From an uncultured Bacteroidales bacterium (GTDB lineage: Bacteria > Bacteroidota > Bacteroidia > Bacteroidales > UBA932): DNA of 46,518 bases. The DNA lies in assembly GCA_947302175.1 (NCBI GenBank), contig CAMYVB010000015.1, forward strand, positions 1-46,518, given 5' to 3'. The notes beneath the pieces are model-generated. The model did not search any database. It was not told the origin of the DNA and saw nothing but the letters and a program-made list of their open reading frames with translations. Position 1 is the stretch's first letter, and each line of letters begins with the position of its first letter. Position numbers and translations under genes: made by a program. Below, piece by piece: positions 24,625 through 32,460 of the stretch.

Positions 24625-25838
24625 TTGGTCTCGAGGCAGAAGTCGAGGGCCTTCTTGATGGCTGCCTTGTCGAGGTCGCGCCCTATGAAGACTATCTTCT
24701 GCATTCGGTCGCCATAGTCGTTGTCCCAGTCTTTGGCGAGGACGGGGTCTTCAATCATCATCTGCGAGAGCTCTTCCTCGGGCATTGTCGCGTACCATTT
24801 GCCTATGTTCTTCAGGCCAATCTGGCTGCCGGCCTGCTCGAATAGGTAGCATTGGTCCATCTGCTCACTGAAGTAGCATATTCCCTTGGCGCGGATGACG
24901 CCGGCGGGCCACTCCTTGGCGATGAAGCGGTCGAATTTGTTGATGTCCATAGGGGGGCGGCGGTAGTAGACGTATGTACCTATTCCGTACTCCTCGGCTT
25001 CGCCTTCCTCGTCGTCGTGGTGATGGTGGTGGTGATGATGGTGGTGGCCTTCCTCGTGCTCCTCGTGCTCGTGGTCATCGTGGTCGTGGTCATCGTCGTC
25101 TTCTTCCTCCATGTGGCCTTCGACCGCGCTTACCCAGGCGGCGGAGGCGGAGACGGAATTGTAGTTGAAAAGGTCGGTCCAGATTAGCTTTTCAAGCTCC
25201 ACCTCGCCGTAGTCGCACTCGATGATTTCGGCCTTGGGCTGCAGCGTGCGTATGATTTCCTTCACGAGGCCCAGCTCTTCCTTAGTGACTGAGAAGGCCT
25301 TGTTGAGAAGGACCATGTTGCAGAATTCGACCTGCTCGATCACGAGGTTCTCTATGTCGTCCTCGGCTATGGTGCCGCGGAGGAGGTCCTTGGCGCAGGA
25401 GAACTCGTCCCTCATCCTCAGGGCGTCCACCACGGTCACTATGTTGTCCAGCCTCGGGGCGCCGTTCTTGATATATTCGTCGCCCATCAGGGGGATGGAG
25501 CATATGGTGCGGGCTATGGGCTCGGGCTCGCAGATGCCGCTCGCTTCGATGACGATGTAGTCGAACTTGCCCATATCCACGATTTCCCTCAGCTGCTCGA
25601 CGAGGTCCATCTTCAGCGTGCAGCATATGCAGCCGTTCTGCAGGGCTACCAGGCTCTCGTCCTTCTTGCCCACTATGCCCTCCTTCTGGATCAGGGCGGC
25701 GTCGATGTTGACTTCGCCTATGTCGTTGACTATGACGGCGAATTTGATGCCCTTCGCGTTGGAGAGTATCTTGTTTACGAGGGTGGTTTTACCGCTGCCC
25801 AGGTAGCCCGTGAGCAGCAATACAGGGATGGTTTTCAT
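24621..25838 (-). CDS. CobW/COG0523 GTPase with His-rich metal-binding segment
   Basis: A 405-residue G3E-family GTPase thought to deliver metal, often zinc, to client proteins. The P-loop is GYLGSGKTT (11-19), the metal site is C-I-C-C at 70-73 in NGCICCTLK, the switch region is EASGICEP, and LLNK acts as the guanine-specificity region. An acidic and His-rich stretch at about 244-283 (HDHDDHEHEEHEE, then ten His in a row) probably binds zinc or nickel. The C-terminal CobW domain follows. It is 10 bp behind deoD on the same strand. No Zur-type operator was recognised; the client is unknown. Confidence 0.92.
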   Translation of the reverse strand: MKTIPVLLLTGYLGSGKTTLVNKILSNAKGIKFAVIVNDIGEVNIDAALIQKEGIVGKKDESLVALQNGCICCTLKMDLVEQLREIVDMGKFDYIVIEASGICEPEPIARTICSIPLMGDEYIKNGAPRLDNIVTVVDALRMRDEFSCAKDLLRGTIAEDDIENLVIEQVEFCNMVLLNKAFSVTKEELGLVKEIIRTLQPKAEIIECDYGEVELEKLIWTDLFNYNSVSASAAWVSAVEGHMEEEDDDDHDHDDHEHEEHEEGHHHHHHHHHHDDEEGEAEEYGIGTYVYYRRPPMDINKFDRFIAKEWPAGVIRAKGICYFSEQMDQCYLFEQAGSQIGLKNIGKWYATMPEEELSQMMIEDPVLAKDWDNDYGDRMQKIVFIGRDLDKAAIKKALDFCLETK

Positions 25839-25848
25839 TATTTTGCTT

Positions 25849-26562
25849 TTATGCGGTCTCCAGGGCGACGCGTATCATTTTGTCCATGCCGAGGGCCCTT
25901 TCGTCGGAAGTAAGCTCCTCGCCGGTGGCGATGTTGTCGGTCACGGTCAGGACGGTGAGAGCCTTGTTGCCGGTCAGGGCGGCGTTCATGTAGAGGGCGT
26001 AGGCCTCCATTTCGACGCCGAGGACGCCGAGCTTGGTCCATTCATCCTGGAATTTGCCCTGGTTGTAGAATACGTCGGAGGAAAGGATGTTGCCCACCTC
26101 ATAGTCCACGCCGTCTTTCTCGGCGTTCTCGACGGCCCTGCGAAGGAGATCGAAGTCGGCGATGGCGCTGTACTTGCCGGGGATGAGGCGCTCCGTGCCG
26201 TAGCCGGAGTCGGTGCAGGCGCCTTCTGCGAGGATTATGCTGCCGAGCTTGACTTCGCTCTTGTAGCTGCCGCAGGTGCCTACGCGTATGATTCTCTTGA
26301 CGTCGTAAAAGTTGTAGAGCTCCCAGCTGTAGATGCCGATGGAGGGGATGCCCATGCCGTGGGCCTGGACGGAGACCCTTTTGCCTTTGTAGGTGCCTGT
26401 GTAGCCGAGGGCGCCGCGTACCTGGTTGTAGAGGACGGGGTTGTCGAGATAGTTCTCGGCTATGTATTTGATGCGGACGGGGTCGCCGGCCATGATGACG
26501 GTCTCGGCTATGTCGCCGTACTTGCCGGCGTTGTGGGGAGTGGGAGTGTTATGTATGCTCAT
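25849..26562 (-). CDS. deoD: Purine-nucleoside phosphorylase DeoD type
   Basis: A 237-residue phosphorylase that splits purine (deoxy)nucleosides with phosphate for base salvage. Family features are MSIHNTPTPHNAGKYGDIAETVIMAGDP, RVGTCGSYK, GVEMEAYALY (ribose-binding Glu residues) and the C-terminal VTDNIATGEEL. Length equals the hexameric E. coli enzyme. It leads the CobW-like gene by 10 bp. A near-consensus TACTTTTA box on the minus strand about 25-30 bp upstream may be its promoter. Confidence 0.95.
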   Translation of the reverse strand: MSIHNTPTPHNAGKYGDIAETVIMAGDPVRIKYIAENYLDNPVLYNQVRGALGYTGTYKGKRVSVQAHGMGIPSIGIYSWELYNFYDVKRIIRVGTCGSYKSEVKLGSIILAEGACTDSGYGTERLIPGKYSAIADFDLLRRAVENAEKDGVDYEVGNILSSDVFYNQGKFQDEWTKLGVLGVEMEAYALYMNAALTGNKALTVLTVTDNIATGEELTSDERALGMDKMIRVALETA

Positions 26563-26654
26563 ACTATTATGTGATTATCTCAGCTTGTAAAAGTAATCTT
26601 TTTTTCTTTAATTTGGAATGTATTTGGGCGAATTTTTCTTTAACCACTGATATT

Positions 26655-27746
26655 ATGAAGATTAGAAATCTTGTGGCTTTCGCGGCCATCCTTGCGCTTT
26701 GCGCATGCAAGTCCGAGGCGGAGACCTCCGTCACCGTTTGCGGCATCCCCGAAGGGGCTAATGTAGTCGCCATCGACCTCGCTACTTCAGACGAGCTTGC
26801 GAGCGTCGAAATGGCTTCTGAGGCTACCGTCCTCACCGTCAAGGGCGAAAAGAATCTGCTTTTCTCCGTAAGGAGCGAAGAATCCGAGTTCCAGCCCGTG
26901 TTTTTCAACGACGGAGTCGATGCTTCCGTCAATTTCGAGACCAAGGAAGTAGAGGGCTCCGAGCTTAACGGAGAGGTAGCTTCCATCAGCGCCGAAATGG
27001 ACGCTTTGACTGAAGAACTGACTGCTGCCATCCAGGCATATTATGCGCTTCCCGACGACCAGAAGGAAGCTGCCGCGGACGGTGTGCAGGATAAGATTGA
27101 CAATGTCGTTGCGATGTTCTCTAATATTCTTGCAGAGAACGGCGACAGCCTTATTCCCGCTGCATTCATCGAGAATATCTTCCAAGTCGTCGAGTCCGAC
27201 GAGCTGGAAGAGGCTTTCGAGAAGGGCGGCCCCTGGACCAAGCACCCTTTGACCGTCAAGCTTAAGGCCGAGAACGATGAGCAGGAGGCTGAGCGCAAGG
27301 CTGAGGAAGAGGCCAAGAACGCAATCGTAGGCGAGCAGTTCAAAGACCTCGAGGAGCCCGATGTGGACGGCAACGTCCATAAGCTCAGCGAGTATGTCGG
27401 CACCGGCAAATGGGTCCTCGTGGATTTCTGGGCTTCCTGGTGCGGCCCATGCAAGAAGGAGATGCCTAACGTCGTCGAGGCTTATCAGAAGTTCCACGAC
27501 AAGGGTTTCGATATCGTCGGCTTGTCTTTCGACAATGATAAGGAAAAGTGGGTCGCAGCGATAGGGGAGTGGGAGATGCCTTGGATACATCTCTCCGACC
27601 TGCAGGGCTGGAAGAGCGTCCCCGTCGAAGTGTACGGCGTCAACGCCATCCCCGACAACCTCCTGATCGACCCCGAAGGAAAGATTGTCGCCCGCGGCCT
27701 TCGCGGCAAAAAGCTTGTCGAGAAGCTCGAAGAAGTCATAAAGTAG
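26655..27746 (+). CDS. TlpA-like thiol-disulfide oxidoreductase lipoprotein
   Basis: A 363-residue envelope lipoprotein. The start at 26655 gives MKIRNLVAFAAILALCAC with lipid Cys at residue 18; the frame upstream has no signal-like start. An N-terminal beta-rich region (about 20-100, DUF4369-like) is followed by a helical acidic region (about 105-225) and a C-terminal thioredoxin fold with catalytic WCGPC at about 262-266 and the cis-Pro loop VNAIPDNLL. This plan is common in Bacteroidales; members are thought to reduce or reshuffle periplasmic disulfides, in some cases for cytochrome c maturation. The next gene follows after 3 bp. Confidence 0.93.
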   Translation: MKIRNLVAFAAILALCACKSEAETSVTVCGIPEGANVVAIDLATSDELASVEMASEATVLTVKGEKNLLFSVRSEESEFQPVFFNDGVDASVNFETKEVEGSELNGEVASISAEMDALTEELTAAIQAYYALPDDQKEAAADGVQDKIDNVVAMFSNILAENGDSLIPAAFIENIFQVVESDELEEAFEKGGPWTKHPLTVKLKAENDEQEAERKAEEEAKNAIVGEQFKDLEEPDVDGNVHKLSEYVGTGKWVLVDFWASWCGPCKKEMPNVVEAYQKFHDKGFDIVGLSFDNDKEKWVAAIGEWEMPWIHLSDLQGWKSVPVEVYGVNAIPDNLLIDPEGKIVARGLRGKKLVEKLEEVIK

Positions 27747-27749
27747 CTG

Positions 27750-28301
27750 ATGAAAGGAGCTTTGCGTTCGTTTGATATCCCGGATGGTGTCTATGAGGAC
27801 GATGTCCTTCCCATTCGGGATTCTTGCATAGAAAGGTACGGGCTCAGGGAATGGCGCGCAGCAGTCCTTACCAACGAAATCCACGGGCACCTGGGGATTT
27901 ACTCCACCCTCGGCGCCAAGATGGGTGTGAGGGCCCTGGAGGAGTTCGAGGCCATGGGGCTCGATACGAGCCACATCAGCGCCCTTTCCTACGCCGGGAG
28001 AGTCCCTCCGCTGAGCTGCCTTAACGACGGCGTGCAGGTCAGTACCGGCGCAACCGTCGGCCACGGGGCCTTCGCGCTTGCGGATAGTGCCGAGCTCTGC
28101 CCGAAGGTAGTTTTCTCCTGCGGAGGCAAGAGCCTTACCTTGGCGCTCCGCCCCGAATATGAGAATGTTATCCGCGCCGATATAAGTGAGGCCTTGCGGC
28201 TCTATTCACACACTCCAGCCTATTGGGCGCGCGTTCGCCAGCTTGCCCTCCGCTACTGGGCCTCCTGGGACCGCAAAGAAATCTATAATATATCTCAATA
28301 A
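27750..28301 (+). CDS. FmdE-like (formylmethanofuran dehydrogenase subunit E family) protein
   Basis: A 183-residue protein without signal peptide. The core NEIHGHLGIYSTLGAKMGVRALEEF, followed by LSCLNDGVQVSTGATVGHGAF, fits the FmdE domain, whose His and Cys residues bind a metal and which also occurs far outside methanogens. The normal HGHLCPG motif is here HGHLGIY, losing the Cys, while C in SCLNDG is kept. It lies 3 bp after the TlpA-like gene, so the pair is co-transcribed. Function unknown; a thiol or molybdenum-linked role would be guesswork. Confidence 0.75.
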   Translation: MKGALRSFDIPDGVYEDDVLPIRDSCIERYGLREWRAAVLTNEIHGHLGIYSTLGAKMGVRALEEFEAMGLDTSHISALSYAGRVPPLSCLNDGVQVSTGATVGHGAFALADSAELCPKVVFSCGGKSLTLALRPEYENVIRADISEALRLYSHTPAYWARVRQLALRYWASWDRKEIYNISQ

Positions 28302-28306
28302 TTGGC

Positions 28307-28418
28307 AGATGCACCAAAAAAGGCGGCCGAATGGCAAACTTAGCCCGGAGGGCTGGGGAGTTTGAGGGGCATGCCCCTCAATATTTGGTAGATGCACCAA
28401 AAAAGGCGGCCGAATGGC
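28307..28418. repeat. 29-bp direct repeat flanking a palindrome next to tRNA-Phe
   Basis: The same 29 bases occur at 28307-28335 and 28390-28418. The second copy is one side of the tRNA-Phe terminator; the first is a truncated duplicate whose stem is broken. Between them is a perfect 20-bp palindrome (28362-28381), TTGAGGGGCATGCCCCTCAA. No gene fits in this space. Confidence 0.85.
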
Positions 28419-28424
28419 CGCCTT
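28400..28424 (-). terminator. Terminator of tRNA-Phe
   Basis: On the minus strand AAGGCGGCC-ATTC-GGCCGCCTTTTTT, a perfect stem followed by a T-run, starting 4 bp after the tRNA. Confidence 0.88.
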
Positions 28425-28428
28425 CTTG

Positions 28429-28501
28429 TGGTGCTGGGAGGAGTTGAACCGCCGACACATGGATTTTCAGTCCATTGCTCTACCACCTGAGCTACAGCAC
28501 C
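28429..28501 (-). tRNA. tRNA-Phe (GAA)
   Basis: A cloverleaf of 73 nt on the minus strand. The acceptor arms GGTGCTG / CAGCACC pair perfectly with discriminator A; CCA is not encoded. The D arm is GCTC-AGGTGGTA-GAGC, the anticodon arm ATGGA-CTGAAAA-TCCAT gives anticodon GAA, the variable loop is GTGTC, and the T loop is TTCAACT. The T stem GGCGG / CCTCC has a C-T mismatch in the middle, which is unusual. Confidence 0.95.
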
Positions 28502-28513
28502 GTTTTGGGATTG

Positions 28514-28544
28514 CAAAGATAGACATATTTTGTGAATATGCAAA
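28514..28544 (-). promoter_or_regulatory. Consensus promoter of tRNA-Phe
   Basis: On the minus strand TTTG (28541-28544), exactly 19 bp, then TATCTTTG (28514-28521), ending 12 bp before the tRNA. It is a full match to the Bacteroidetes promoter. Confidence 0.88.
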
Positions 28545-28571
28545 TACTGGCGCGTATTTTTTTCAAAAGTG

Positions 28572-28579
28572 TATATTTG
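28572..28579 (+). promoter_or_regulatory. Putative promoter of the GNAT-DUF45 gene
   Basis: TATATTTG, a full -7 box match, 8 bp ahead of the ATG at 28588. No TTTG at the -33 position. It supports 28588 as the start. Confidence 0.6.
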
Positions 28580-28587
28580 CACTCGTA

Positions 28588-29448
28588 ATGTCTGAAACCA
28601 AATTCAAAGAAAGGACCGCCAGGCCCTCCGACATCCCCGACATGCTCGCCCTCTTCGAGAGAGCAAAGACCGTCATGCGCGCCTCAGGCAACATGCAGCA
28701 ATGGGGCGACGGCTACCCCAACGGCGAAGTCCTGCGAAACGACATGCGCCGAAAAGCCAGCCACATAGCCCAGACCGAGGACGGCGTCATGGCCGGCACC
28801 TTCGCCTTCATCCCCGGCATAGAACCTACCTACCTCACAATAAAGAAAGGCCACTGGCTCGACAAATACAGCCTTTACGGCACCATACACAGAATAGCTG
28901 CCGAGCCCGGCACGGGAGGATTCGCAAAATGGGCAATAGACTGGTGCTGGGAGCACATGCCCAACATACGCATCGACACCCACCGCGACAACTCAATCAT
29001 GCACCACATACTCGAGCGCGAAGGCTTCACACGCTGCGGAATTATCTATTTAAAGGACGGCAGCGAGCGCATCGCCTACCAAAAAATCTGCGACATCGAG
29101 CGAATGGTAAAAGACGCCCACCTGGTCCTCCCTGCGCGCTTAAGGTCTCTTGCCGAAGAATACGGCTTCAGCCCTAAAAAGGTCTTCCTCAAACGCAACC
29201 GATCCAACTGGGGCAGCTGCTCATCGCTTGGCAACGTCAATCTCAACGTCAACCTCGTGCGCATTCCCGCCGACCTTCGCGACTACGTGATGCTCCACGA
29301 GCTCTGCCACCTCAGGCAGCTCAATCACTCAAAAGACTTCCACGACATCCTGGAAGAGGTCTGCAAGGCCCATTTCGGCCCCTCGCCCGACGGCAGCCCC
29401 ATATACAAGGCCAAAGAAAAGGCCCTGAAAAGCTACTGTCCAGTCTAA
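28588..29448 (+). CDS. Fusion of GNAT acetyltransferase and DUF45 (YgjP-like) metallopeptidase
   Basis: A 286-residue cytoplasmic protein joining two domains. Residues about 1-165 look like a GNAT N-acetyltransferase (TARPSDIPDMLALFERAKTVM, LYGTIHRIAAEPGTGGFAKW and HHILEREGFTRCGIIYLKDG). Residues about 180-286 are a DUF45/YgjP-like domain with NRSNWGSCSSLGNVNLNVNL and the zinc motif HELCH followed by H in LNHSKDF. DUF45 proteins are predicted zinc metallopeptidases related to SprT/WLM; substrates are mostly unknown. The frame is open upstream through the tRNA, but the ATG at 28588 fits the domain start and promoter. I see no stop or frameshift between the domains. Confidence 0.88.
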   Translation: MSETKFKERTARPSDIPDMLALFERAKTVMRASGNMQQWGDGYPNGEVLRNDMRRKASHIAQTEDGVMAGTFAFIPGIEPTYLTIKKGHWLDKYSLYGTIHRIAAEPGTGGFAKWAIDWCWEHMPNIRIDTHRDNSIMHHILEREGFTRCGIIYLKDGSERIAYQKICDIERMVKDAHLVLPARLRSLAEEYGFSPKKVFLKRNRSNWGSCSSLGNVNLNVNLVRIPADLRDYVMLHELCHLRQLNHSKDFHDILEEVCKAHFGPSPDGSPIYKAKEKALKSYCPV

Positions 29449-29466
29449 GGCAAGACGAAAGCGGGC

Positions 29467-30255
29467 CTACTTCCCGCTATAAGTATGAATGCTTAAACCT
29501 TTCGCGGAAGGGAGATAATTGATGCCCCACCAGCAAATCTGCAGGCAGATGAAAGCGCCGAGCACCAGCCACATCGCGTCCCTCCACTCCCCGGGGCGGT
29601 ATTTGCGGTAGTGGAGGTACACAAGGTAGCAAAGCCAGGTCACGGCCGCCCAGGTCTCCTTGGGGTCCCAGGACCAGTACGTGCCCCACGCCTCCTTTGC
29701 CCAAAGGGCGCCGAAAAGCATGCCGAAAGTCAGGAACGCAAGGCCCACATACACAAGGTTATCGGTCAGGTTGAGCTCCTTGGTCGAAGCATCCCTCTTA
29801 CAAAAGAAAAGCAGGTAAATCGCCATCGCCGTCGCAGCGCCGAGAAGCGCGTACGAGAACATATAAACTATCACGTGCGGCGCGAACCATGGGCTCTGGA
29901 GAGCCGGCATCAGCGTCGTAGTGTGAATCCCCGGCTTAAAGAGATTGACGCAAATAAATACGAAGGAAAGGAGAGTGGAAAACGACAGTATCCACTTGTA
30001 GTTCCAGCGCCAATACACGATAATACCTGCGACGGGAAGGAAGAATGAGTACCACAGCCGCGTCTCGCCCATGGTCTTTAGCGGCGGACGCCCGAGCGTG
30101 ACCCACATGGCGAGAATGAACGCGAAAAACACTGTTATGCCGGCAAGGGTGAAGCCGTAAACGGCCGCCTTCTTCTCCTTCCAGGCGAAAAATGCACCCA
30201 GAATCCAGAGTACAACCGCTCCCAGAGCGAAATATACGAAACTATCCCAGCTCAT
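29467..30255 (-). CDS. ccsA: Cytochrome c biogenesis protein CcsA (CcmC-like heme handler)
   Basis: A 262-residue polytopic membrane protein with about eight hydrophobic segments. The tryptophan-rich heme-handling motif is seen as WGTYWSWDPKETWAAVTW (about 200-217). Conserved His residues flank it, for example HVIVYMFSYALLG. In system II cytochrome c maturation CcsA works with ResB/CcsB to export heme and attach it to apocytochromes. Here its partner gene is not adjacent; a ResB-like gene lies at 43762-44643. The start directly abuts the glnN stop, so it is the third gene of the flavodoxin-glnN unit. Confidence 0.9.
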   Translation of the reverse strand: MSWDSFVYFALGAVVLWILGAFFAWKEKKAAVYGFTLAGITVFFAFILAMWVTLGRPPLKTMGETRLWYSFFLPVAGIIVYWRWNYKWILSFSTLLSFVFICVNLFKPGIHTTTLMPALQSPWFAPHVIVYMFSYALLGAATAMAIYLLFFCKRDASTKELNLTDNLVYVGLAFLTFGMLFGALWAKEAWGTYWSWDPKETWAAVTWLCYLVYLHYRKYRPGEWRDAMWLVLGAFICLQICWWGINYLPSAKGLSIHTYSGK

Positions 30256-32433
30256 CTAGTTAATGAGGAAGAGCTCTCGGTATTTGGGAAGGGGCCAGAG
30301 CTTGTCGTCCACCAGCTCCTCGAGTCGGTCGATGGGAGCACGGAGGGCGGGAAGGCTCTCGGCAATCTCGTAGTAGGCAATGGCACGTTCGTAGCAGTCC
30401 GTCTTGGTGTCCGCCTTCTTTCTTGCCTCGCCGAGGCGCTCGCATTTGGAATGTATCGTGCTGATGCAGGAATCGAGCTCGGAGAGTATGTCCTTCTCGG
30501 CCTCGCAGCTGCGAAGGCTGCCGTGGACTTCGCGGGAGAGCTCGAGCACTTTCAGCAGGCGGGTCTTGTACTCGATGGCGGCGGGAAGGATGTGATTGAG
30601 AGCCATCCTTTCCATGAGTCGCGCTTCGATCTGGATTTTCTTGGTGTAGGTCTCCCATTTCACCTCGTTGCGGGCCTCGAGCTCGCGAAGGGAGAACACG
30701 CCGGTCTTCTCGAAGAGCTCCTGCGACTCCTTGGAGGTGAAGCTAAGGAACATCTTGGGGACGCAGGTCTCGGTGTCGAGGCCGCGTTTGCGGGCTTCCT
30801 TGATCCATTCCTCGGAATAGCCGTTGCCCTCGAAACAGACGGTATCGAGTATGTAGCTGATGAGGGGCTTGAGGGCGTCCATCGCTGCTTCTTCCAGGCT
30901 CTTGCCCTTTGAGAGCTCTTCGTCGAGGCTCTGCTTGAACTCAGTCAGCTGCTCTGCGACGGCGGCGTTCAGGACCGTAAGGGCGCCGGCGCAATTGGCG
31001 CTCGAACCCACGGCGCGGTACTCGAAGCGGTTGCCCGTGAAAGCGAAGGGGGAAGTGCGGTTGCGGTCGGTGTTGTCGAGGAATATCTCGGGGAGCTCGA
31101 CAAGGCCGGTGAGGTTGCGGCCGGTCTTGCCTGCTATTTCAATCGGGGTGCCTGAAGGGAGCTCCAGGAGCTTCTCAAGGACTTCCTTCATTGTGCGGCC
31201 GGGGAAAGCGGAGACTATTGCGGGCGGGGCTTCGCTGGCGCCGAGCCTGTGGGCGTTGCCTGCGCTTGCTATTGAGGCCTTCAGGAGGGCGTTGTGCTTC
31301 CCGACGGCGGCGAGTATGTTCACAAAGAAGGTGATGAACTGGAGATTGCCCTTAGGGTCTTTGCCGGGGGAGAGGAGGTTGGTGCCGCGGTCGGTGCCGA
31401 GAGACCAGTTGTTGTGCTTGCCCGAGCCGTTCACGCCGGCGTAGGGCTTTTCATGCAGCAGGACGGCGAATCCTTTGCGGTGGGCAATCTTGTGCATGAG
31501 GTTCATCAGGATCTGGTTCTGGTCGTTCGAGAGATTCGCTTCGCCATAGACGGGAGCGAGCTCGAACTGAGCGGGGGCTACCTCGTTGTGCCTGGTCTTC
31601 AGGGGGATGCCGAGGCGGAAGGCCTCAACCTCCAGCTCGCGCATGAAAGCTGCGGCGCGAGTGGGGATGGCGGCGAAATAGTGGTCGTCTAGCTGCTGGT
31701 CCTTGGACGAGCTGTGGCCAAAGAGCGTGCGGCCGGTGAGTATCAAGTCGGTACGGGCGGAATAGAGCGATTCGTCCACTAGGAAATACTCCTGCTCCCA
31801 GCCCAAAAATGTAAACACTTTGTTCACATTTTCGTCGAAAAGACGGCATATCGGTAGCGCGGCATCGGACACGGCTTTGATGGAGCGCTTGAAGGGAGTC
31901 TTGTAGTCCAGGGCCTCGCCGGTGTAGGCTATGAACACCGTGGGTATGCAGAGCGTGTCGTCGAGGATGAAGACGGGGGAGGTGGGGTCCCAGGCTGTGT
32001 AGCCTCTGGCCTCGAAGGTGGCGCGAAGGCCGCCGCTGGGGAAGGACGAGGCGTCGGGTTCCTGCTGGGCGAGCATGCTGCCGTCGAAGACCTCGATGAC
32101 TCCGCCGTGCCCGTCGGGGGTTATAAGGGCGTCGTGCTTCTCGGCCGTGCCTTCGGTGAGGGGCTGGAACCAGTGGGTGACGTGGGTTACGCCGCGCTCC
32201 ATGGCCCATTTCTTCATGCCTGCGGCCACCTTGTCGGCTGTCTGACGGTCGAGGGTGTGGCCGCCGTCAATGCAGCTGCGAAGGGCCTGGAGAGTCTCGG
32301 CACCGAGATACTGCTCCATGGCCTTGGGGCCGAAAACGAGGCAGCCGAAATAGTCGGATACCTTTCCTTCAGGGATTTCGGGGGTCTTGGCTTCGCGGGA
32401 GAATACCTTGCCCACCAGAGCGGTCCTGTCCAT
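30256..32433 (-). CDS. glnN: Glutamine synthetase type III
   Basis: A 725-residue ATP-dependent ammonia-assimilating enzyme making glutamine from glutamate. The long chain, WFQPLTEGTAEKHDALI, the DVKVFTFLGWEQEYFLVD-like segment (here VNKVFTFLGWEQEYFLVD), RHNEVAPAQFELAPVYGEAN, and GSGKHNNWSLGTD are typical of GSIII, first described in Bacteroides, and not GSI or GSII. The C-terminal helical region (about 560-725) is the GSIII-specific part. GSIII lacks adenylylation control as far as known. It starts 27 bp after the flavodoxin gene and abuts ccsA. Confidence 0.96.
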   Translation of the reverse strand: MDRTALVGKVFSREAKTPEIPEGKVSDYFGCLVFGPKAMEQYLGAETLQALRSCIDGGHTLDRQTADKVAAGMKKWAMERGVTHVTHWFQPLTEGTAEKHDALITPDGHGGVIEVFDGSMLAQQEPDASSFPSGGLRATFEARGYTAWDPTSPVFILDDTLCIPTVFIAYTGEALDYKTPFKRSIKAVSDAALPICRLFDENVNKVFTFLGWEQEYFLVDESLYSARTDLILTGRTLFGHSSSKDQQLDDHYFAAIPTRAAAFMRELEVEAFRLGIPLKTRHNEVAPAQFELAPVYGEANLSNDQNQILMNLMHKIAHRKGFAVLLHEKPYAGVNGSGKHNNWSLGTDRGTNLLSPGKDPKGNLQFITFFVNILAAVGKHNALLKASIASAGNAHRLGASEAPPAIVSAFPGRTMKEVLEKLLELPSGTPIEIAGKTGRNLTGLVELPEIFLDNTDRNRTSPFAFTGNRFEYRAVGSSANCAGALTVLNAAVAEQLTEFKQSLDEELSKGKSLEEAAMDALKPLISYILDTVCFEGNGYSEEWIKEARKRGLDTETCVPKMFLSFTSKESQELFEKTGVFSLRELEARNEVKWETYTKKIQIEARLMERMALNHILPAAIEYKTRLLKVLELSREVHGSLRSCEAEKDILSELDSCISTIHSKCERLGEARKKADTKTDCYERAIAYYEIAESLPALRAPIDRLEELVDDKLWPLPKYRELFLIN

Positions 32434-32460
32434 AGTCTCTAGGTTAAAATTAGCTAATCG

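Noticed and set aside
26787..28064. 425-codon minus-strand frame
   Set aside because: Antisense to the TlpA-like and FmdE-like genes, which carry clear motifs.
29460..29478. Terminator between the GNAT-DUF45 gene and ccsA
   Set aside because: AGCGGG/CCCGCT can pair, but there is no T-run and it overlaps the ccsA stop; too weak to list.
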